Assembly (NCBI GenBank): GCA_018694455.1
Contig: JABHNP010000052.1
Location: 1 to 14,755, forward strand
Origin: Planctomycetaceae bacterium
Lineage (GTDB): Bacteria; Planctomycetota; Planctomycetia; Pirellulales; UBA1268
Direction of reading: 5' to 3'
DNA length: 14,755 bases
Part shown: positions 7,273-11,759 of the stretch, one piece after another
How the letters are laid out: each line of letters begins with the position of its first letter
Numbering within the stretch: position 1 is the first letter of the stretch
The notes under the pieces: generated by a model
What the model was told of the DNA's origin: nothing
Seen by the model: the letters and a program-made list of their open reading frames with translations, nothing else
Databases searched by the model: none
Translations under genes and position numbers: made by a program

Positions 7273-8649
7273 TTAGGCAGATCCTTTGGGGTCAGATTTC
7301 GCCAACTGATTGGAGTTTATGATGTCATGAAACTTCCGAAGCCCATTAAATATAGATTGTGTTGCTAATGAGAAATTGCCTGCCTCCGCAGCACTCTTGG
7401 AGTCTTGGATTGACTTAGCGAGTGTATGAGACTCCTCTGTAAGGTTGTTTTCTACAAGTTCACTTTGCGCATGGCGTAGAGACCGAATAATACGGTCAAA
7501 TAATTTTTGAGAGGGCGTGCTGTCATAGTGGCGGTAGGGCGCCTTTCCGAGAACTGCTCCCCGACCTGGGGTAATCATTTTGATTTTCCTTCTCGGCTTT
7601 ATCAGAGCGAAACTAAAAAATGAACCGAAAACAGATCCGATCGACAGTCCCATCATGATGATGCTGGCTGCAAGAAATGTCCGTCGGAGAAATTCGTCTG
7701 TTTCAACAGATTTATAAGCAGAATAGGATGCCAGGCAAAGAAAGAAGCTTATGGCTGCCATGCCCAGGAAAATCCAAGGACGACGATGACTTGCTCGGTT
7801 TCCGCCGTCATCTTCGAGTGGCCAGGGAGTCTCTCTTTTAGAATACTGGGTTACTTCTTGAGGACCGGCTTTGACGAGAATGACGGTAGTATTATCCGGT
7901 GCACCTCGTACAAGCGCAAGCCCGACAAGAGCAGTTGTAGCATCTTCTAACGAGAGTCCTGAAGCAAAGAATGCTATTTCTTCGTCACTCAGTGTTCCCG
8001 AAAGACCGTCACTACAAAGAACAAATAAATCGCCCTCCTCAACAGGGAATGGGCCCTCAAGATCAAGATCAAGATCGCTGTGGGGGCCCATTGAGCGAGT
8101 AATAATATTTTTTGGAACACTTGGAAGATTCGCTCCCTGCTTGATCTCGTTTAGCCCACTTGCTGCGGCAACTTCCCAAGCGAGCGAATGATCTCGTGAA
8201 AGTTGCTCAATCTTGTTCTCACGAATTCGATAGATACGACTGTCACCGACATGTCCGAGAACAGCTCCCTGAGGAAGCACCACCATTGCCGAACAGGTCG
8301 TTCCCATGCCTTTATAGCCAGGATCATTCTCGCCTTTGGAATGGATTTCTTTATTAGCTTGAGAAAGACTCAGAGAGAGAGCAAGCGGTGGTGAAGATTC
8401 TGGCTTGAGGTCACTATAGATCTTAGGAATACGTGTTACTGCAATACGACTCGCTTCTTCACCACCTGCATGGGCACCCATGCCATCGGCAATAATAAAC
8501 AGCCACCCATGCTTTTTGAATGCGGTCGAGGATTCGGCAGGTACGGCTACAGCAGAATCCTGATTGTTTGACCGTCTGCGTCCTACATGAGAACGTACGT
8601 GGTATTGAAGAGTGTTGCCCTGTCCCACTGAAATGCCTCGCGAGCTCAT
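7273..8649 (-). CDS. PP2C-family Ser/Thr phosphatase with two C-terminal membrane segments
   Basis: Metal-dependent phosphatase that removes phosphate from Ser/Thr residues of proteins, usually opposing Hanks-type kinases. The catalytic domain covers residues 15-262: RRSNNQD (25-31), ADGMGAHAGGEEAS (54-67, metal Asp55), GMGTTC, GHVGDSRIYRI (132-142), LSRDHSL, TRSMG, CSDGLSGTLSDEE (212-224, metal Asp213) and GAPDNTT (249-255, metal Asp252). A charged linker follows, then two hydrophobic segments (about 292-312 and 325-350). A basic patch (KPRRKIK) and a helical tail of about 100 residues follow. Catalytic and tail regions are thus probably both cytoplasmic, joined by a hairpin anchor. No kinase gene is in the window. 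The first ATG of the conserved region is used, with no clear Shine-Dalgarno; a GTG four bases upstream is in another frame. The gene is divergent from the PEGA gene and leads into the LptF/G-type permease. Confidence 0.92.
   Translation of the reverse strand: MSSRGISVGQGNTLQYHVRSHVGRRRSNNQDSAVAVPAESSTAFKKHGWLFIIADGMGAHAGGEEASRIAVTRIPKIYSDLKPESSPPLALSLSLSQANKEIHSKGENDPGYKGMGTTCSAMVVLPQGAVLGHVGDSRIYRIRENKIEQLSRDHSLAWEVAAASGLNEIKQGANLPSVPKNIITRSMGPHSDLDLDLEGPFPVEEGDLFVLCSDGLSGTLSDEEIAFFASGLSLEDATTALVGLALVRGAPDNTTVILVKAGPQEVTQYSKRETPWPLEDDGGNRASHRRPWIFLGMAAISFFLCLASYSAYKSVETDEFLRRTFLAASIIMMGLSIGSVFGSFFSFALIKPRRKIKMITPGRGAVLGKAPYRHYDSTPSQKLFDRIIRSLRHAQSELVENNLTEESHTLAKSIQDSKSAAEAGNFSLATQSIFNGLRKFHDIINSNQLAKSDPKGSA
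8048..8092. repeat. Hairpin with a hexamer triplet in its loop, inside the PP2C gene
   Basis: AATGGGCCC (8048-8056) and GGGCCCATT (8084-8092) are exact inverted repeats. Between them, at 8059-8076, AAGATC is repeated three times in tandem. The region encodes MGPHSDLDLDLEGPFPV of the phosphatase, just after the conserved TRSMG motif. The pattern is seen directly. Any function in mRNA folding or slippage is speculation. Confidence 0.6.
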
Positions 8650-8816
8650 TCACGGTGAACGTTCCGGCCTACGTCACCACAACAGTATTTAAAGAGTAAA
8701 AGTAAGAAATGTAGCAGGATTGGGGGGAAATTTCTTATTCCAAATCCGCGTTTTTGAGACTATGGAAGGTCGATCTGGTCTGGTTTGATCGAATAAATCG
8801 TCCTAATCTTACAATT
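8650..8816. promoter_or_regulatory. Divergent intergenic region, PP2C / PEGA lipoprotein
   Basis: These 167 bases separate two genes read outward, so promoters for both should lie here. I see AT-rich patches (TATTTAAAG near 8685 and AAATTTCTTATTCC near 8729) but no hexamer pair good enough to call. In-frame non-ATG codons for the PEGA gene extend into the region as far as the TTG at 8754. Confidence 0.4.
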
Positions 8817-9440
8817 ATGATGTTCAATCGCATTGAAAATCCGCTCCTTTCAGAATCACGAATCCGGCCCCAAGCAGGTCGTTGCTTGCGGAAATTGTCT
8901 TCATTAGAGGCTGTGCTCTGTGTCGGACTGATTCTTTCATTCTCGGTTGGCTGTGTTCAACGACGAATGACGATAAGAAGCAACCCACCCGGTGCACTTG
9001 TTTATGTCGATGATTACCAAATCGGCACAACACCTGTATCAACAGATTTTGTTTATTACGGCACAAGAAAGATTCGTCTTATTAAGGACGGGTACGACAC
9101 TCTTACCGTTCAGCAGCCATTCCCGGTTCCTTGGTACGAAATCTTTCCTCTTGATTTCGTGACAGAAAATCTTTGGCCTTGGGAAATTCGTGATGAGCGA
9201 GTGGTTGACTTGGCAATGGTTCCCATGGGGACTGTTCCTGCCGAGACAGTTGTTAGCCGAGCAGAGTTGGCGAGACGTTCTGCCGGCAGTGGACCGCCGG
9301 TTCCTGTGGCTCCTGTAGCTGTGCCATCCCTTTCACTTCCGCCAAGTGTATCTCCGGTCACGCCGAATGTGCTGCCGCAGGCTCCGGTCGAGCCACTTCC
9401 GCTGCCGAGCACTGGGCCCGTATTTCCAGCACCGCAATAA
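8817..9440 (+). CDS. PEGA-domain lipoprotein with proline-rich tail
   Basis: Envelope protein of unknown role. From the ATG at 8817 it has 207 residues. A hydrophobic stretch (about 31-45) ends in SVGC, a lipobox-like site that would lipidate Cys46. A PEGA repeat follows at about 52-100: RMTIRSNPPGALVYVDD, then IGTTPV, YYGTRKIRLIKDGYDTLTV. After it come conserved-looking aromatic segments (VPWYEIFPLDFVTENLWPWEIRDERV). The last 50 residues are rich in Pro, Val and Ser. PEGA domains are surface or cell-wall associated in other bacteria. The start is uncertain: the frame is open from a TTG at 8754. A TTG at 8886 would give a compact lipoprotein signal, whereas the ATG gives a long basic leader before the hydrophobic core. 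None has a clear Shine-Dalgarno. The ligase gene follows 40 bases later. Confidence 0.8.
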   Translation: MMFNRIENPLLSESRIRPQAGRCLRKLSSLEAVLCVGLILSFSVGCVQRRMTIRSNPPGALVYVDDYQIGTTPVSTDFVYYGTRKIRLIKDGYDTLTVQQPFPVPWYEIFPLDFVTENLWPWEIRDERVVDLAMVPMGTVPAETVVSRAELARRSAGSGPPVPVAPVAVPSLSLPPSVSPVTPNVLPQAPVEPLPLPSTGPVFPAPQ

Positions 9441-9480
9441 TTGTGATGAGCCGATCATAGTTATGTGGCATAATGGCGAA

Positions 9481-10758
9481 ATGGCTTTGTCATCCGAAAA
9501 AGAAGATTTTTGCTCTCGTCAGCAACTTGAGGTAACAAAGTTGCAACGGTTGAATGCAATGCTTGCAGAGGTGCTTCCGGCAAATAAATTCTACCGTGAA
9601 AAATTTTCGGGACAAAAGACGCCACTTCGGTCACTTGATGAACTATCTGACTTTCCATGGACGACAAAACCTGAACTTGTTGGGAATGTTGATGTCGTTT
9701 CTGCACAAAACCGAACGTGGAGCGATGAACACTACGTCCGTTTTCACCAGACGAGTGGTACCAGCGGACGTCCGCTTCAGATTTGGGATACACAAGCTGA
9801 TTGGAAATGGTGGATGACATGTTGGGAGTTTATTTACTCAAGAGCATGTCTCCAGCCGGGTGAGCCGGTTTTTATTGCAGCTTCATTTGGTCCCTATATT
9901 GGTTTTTGGAGTGCTTTTGAAGGGGCTGTGGTAAGTGGTGGAAGAGCAATTCCTTCGGGGGGATTGTCAAGTATTGCTCGACTGGAACTGTTGCAAAAAA
10001 CAGAAGCAAAGGTGCTTGTAGCTACTCCAACGTACGCGTTGCACTTGGCAGAGGTTGCAAAGGAGCAGGGATATGATCCGTCTACCTCGGCCATCCGTTG
10101 CATTATTGTTGCTGGTGAACCTGGCGGGTCATTGGATTCAGTACGGCATCGGCTGGCCTCTGCGTGGGGGGCCGATGTACTGGACCATGCCGGTGCGACG
10201 GAGATTGGCCCGTGGGGCGTAGGGTGGCCACACCATTCCGGACTTGAGGTTTTGGAGGAATGGTTTCATCCAGAATTCCGTGCGATTGCAGCAGATCGAG
10301 CGGCGAGGCAGGGCGAAATGGCTGAATTGGTACTGACAACGCTTGGTCGTAGTGGCTGTCCAGTGATTCGTTATCGAACGGGTGATGTCGTGAAACCAGC
10401 ATGGCCAACACAGCAGGAGATCGCAGAAGGTCATTCACCTAGGGTGTGGCTTCAGGGTGGAATCCTTGGTCGAATCGATGATATGTTGGTCGTTCGGGGT
10501 GTCAATATTTTTCCATCTGCGGTGGAAAATATAATAAAAAGCTTTCCAGAGGTTGTTGAGCACAGGCTCACGGTGGATCGTCAAGGAAATCTGGATATGT
10601 TGAGTATTGAAATTGAGGATCAACTAGCTTCTCCTGCTAGAGTTGCCCAAGAGTTACATGTTCGACTTGGTCTTCGTATAGAAGTTAAAGTGGTTCCTGC
10701 CGGCGCATTGCCTCGATTCGAAGGTAAAGCTCGGAGAGTGGTTGATAACCGTGAATAG
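9481..10758 (+). CDS. Phenylacetate-CoA ligase (PaaK)-like adenylate-forming enzyme
   Basis: Member of the ANL (acyl-CoA synthetase) superfamily that activates a carboxylic acid with ATP, then usually transfers it to CoA. At 425 residues it matches the compact PaaK type. Motifs in order: TSGTSGRP (91-98, ATP phosphate binding), AGEPGG (211-216), HAGATEIGPWG (237-247, the A5 motif), IRYRTGDVV (296-304, the A7 motif), GRIDDMLVVRGVNIFPSAVE (A8 hinge, 330-349) and FEGKARRV (413-420) with the presumed catalytic Lys416 near the C-terminus. The aryl- or acyl-substrate cannot be read from sequence. Phenylacetate is not established because no paa genes are nearby. The ATG at 9481 begins the conserved region; an in-frame ATG at 9463 is an alternative, and the frame further upstream overlaps the PEGA gene. 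Neither start has a strong Shine-Dalgarno. It is probably co-transcribed with the DUF971 gene 16 bases downstream. Confidence 0.88.
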   Translation: MALSSEKEDFCSRQQLEVTKLQRLNAMLAEVLPANKFYREKFSGQKTPLRSLDELSDFPWTTKPELVGNVDVVSAQNRTWSDEHYVRFHQTSGTSGRPLQIWDTQADWKWWMTCWEFIYSRACLQPGEPVFIAASFGPYIGFWSAFEGAVVSGGRAIPSGGLSSIARLELLQKTEAKVLVATPTYALHLAEVAKEQGYDPSTSAIRCIIVAGEPGGSLDSVRHRLASAWGADVLDHAGATEIGPWGVGWPHHSGLEVLEEWFHPEFRAIAADRAARQGEMAELVLTTLGRSGCPVIRYRTGDVVKPAWPTQQEIAEGHSPRVWLQGGILGRIDDMLVVRGVNIFPSAVENIIKSFPEVVEHRLTVDRQGNLDMLSIEIEDQLASPARVAQELHVRLGLRIEVKVVPAGALPRFEGKARRVVDNRE

Positions 10759-10774
10759 TGAAAAGGTACTTTGA

Positions 10775-11083
10775 TTGAGTGAATACCGGCCGCAAGGCAT
10801 TCGCCGCTGTGAGAATGGTGGTATTGAAATTAATTGGAACGACGGTGTGAAATCAGAGTATTCAGCAAAGAATCTCCGCGATGCTTGTCCTTGCGCTACA
10901 TGTCGTGAAAAGCGGACAGTTCCAGCAAATAGAAACCCACTCCAAGTACTAGAGACTTCAGATCTCGTAGTGTTAACAATTCGTGAGATGCAGCCAGTCG
11001 GGCAGTATGCGTATAAAATTTTCTTTTCCGATGGGCATGACAGTGGCATATATACGCTGGAATATCTGCGTGAATTAAGTTGA
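10775..11083 (+). CDS. DUF971 (GBBH-like N-terminal) domain protein
   Basis: Small 102-residue protein made wholly of the domain found at the N-terminus of gamma-butyrobetaine hydroxylase and, in bacteria, as a stand-alone protein or fused to Mrp/ApbC-type Fe-S carriers. Signatures: INWNDGVKSEYSAKNLRDACPCATCRE, in short W.DG...Y....LR..CPCATC, with Cys38, Cys40 and Cys43 as a likely metal-binding cluster. VGQYAYKIFFSDGHDSGIYTLEYLREL follows, with His88 in the DGH motif. The start is a TTG preceded by AAAAGG about 8 bases upstream; no ATG or GTG is suitable. The function of the stand-alone form is not established. A link to Fe-S handling is an inference from the family. Its stop codon (11081-11083) directly abuts the stop of ahpD on the other strand. 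Confidence 0.88.
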   Translation: MSEYRPQGIRRCENGGIEINWNDGVKSEYSAKNLRDACPCATCREKRTVPANRNPLQVLETSDLVVLTIREMQPVGQYAYKIFFSDGHDSGIYTLEYLRELS

Positions 11084-11626
11084 TCACACTTTCATAATTC
11101 CCACGGTCACAGCGCTGACTACTGCAGCAATCCGGATTGCATCGTGACAGGCATCTTCACTTACGTTGAGTTGGAGGAGACTGGATTCATGGCTCTTCAG
11201 GCACATCTCGCAGCCAGCGAGTGCAGCGCATGCGAGGCTCATGAGCTCGAAGTCTGCTTTTGATGTAGCTGGCTGGTTCATGCGATTCATTCGAAGGCGA
11301 GCTGGACGAACTGAGTAGCTCTCTTTTCCAATCATGTGGCGAAAGCGGTAATACACCGTATTCATTGCCATGATTCCTCCAGCGGCGATTGCGTCACTAA
11401 TAATTGGGTCACTACCTCCTCCAAGTGCTTCCCTCATGTCGGTTTTAATGGCCAAAACAATCTCATTTGACCGGATGAAATATCCGCACGACAGGGCTAT
11501 ACCAAGCGACTGAGTTGCCTGCAGGTTTTCTCCTGTCAGAACGCTCGACACGTTGAGGCGAATATCTTTCAGTTCGTCCGGCAGTACTTCACAGAGATTG
11601 TCGAGGGTAGGAGTCGGTATCGACAT
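11084..11626 (-). CDS. ahpD: Alkyl hydroperoxidase AhpD
   Basis: Thiol reductase of the AhpD/carboxymuconolactone decarboxylase fold. In mycobacteria it regenerates AhpC during peroxide detoxification, using a proton-relay Glu, two Cys and a His. This 180-residue protein has Glu127 (DFELMSL), Cys139 and Cys142 (GCEMCLKSHE) and His146. The spacing (12, 3 and 4 residues) equals that of the mycobacterial catalytic set as I recall it (Glu118, Cys130, Cys133, His137). An AAGGIMAMNTVYYRFRHMI segment at about 81-99 also fits the family. The ATG at 11626 is chosen because AAGGAG lies 9 bases upstream; the frame runs on to 11683 without a good start. No ahpC is next to it, so its partner lies elsewhere or differs. 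It is divergent from carB. Confidence 0.92.
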   Translation of the reverse strand: MSIPTPTLDNLCEVLPDELKDIRLNVSSVLTGENLQATQSLGIALSCGYFIRSNEIVLAIKTDMREALGGGSDPIISDAIAAGGIMAMNTVYYRFRHMIGKESYSVRPARLRMNRMNQPATSKADFELMSLACAALAGCEMCLKSHESSLLQLNVSEDACHDAIRIAAVVSAVTVGIMKV

Positions 11627-11759
11627 GGTGATTTTCTCCTTCAGGGGCAGATGAAGTGGTGCTTTCCCGTGAATTGTAGCCATTTATTGAACGAATGGGG
11701 GTCAGGATGCTAGAGTCGACGAAATTTGTTTTTTTACCTCGATAAAAAGACCCTGCCAA
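11627..11759. promoter_or_regulatory. Divergent promoter region, ahpD / carB
   Basis: The 133 bases between outward-reading starts must carry both promoters. For carB a weak pair is visible: TTGAAC (11687-11692), an 18-base spacer, then TAGAGT (11711-11716), each 4 of 6 to consensus. A T-run (TTTGTTTTTTTACC, about 11725-11738) follows. I see no clear PyrR, ArgR or OxyR-like operator. Confidence 0.3.

Noticed and set aside
9110..9412. 100-codon Gly/Thr-rich open frame antisense to the PEGA gene
   Set aside because: Its Gly/Thr-rich composition simply mirrors the proline/valine-rich tail on the other strand, and it has no domain.
9346..9480. Upstream extension of the PaaK-like ligase
   Set aside because: Most of it overlaps the PEGA gene, and the residues are Arg/Cys-rich and unlike the ligase family.
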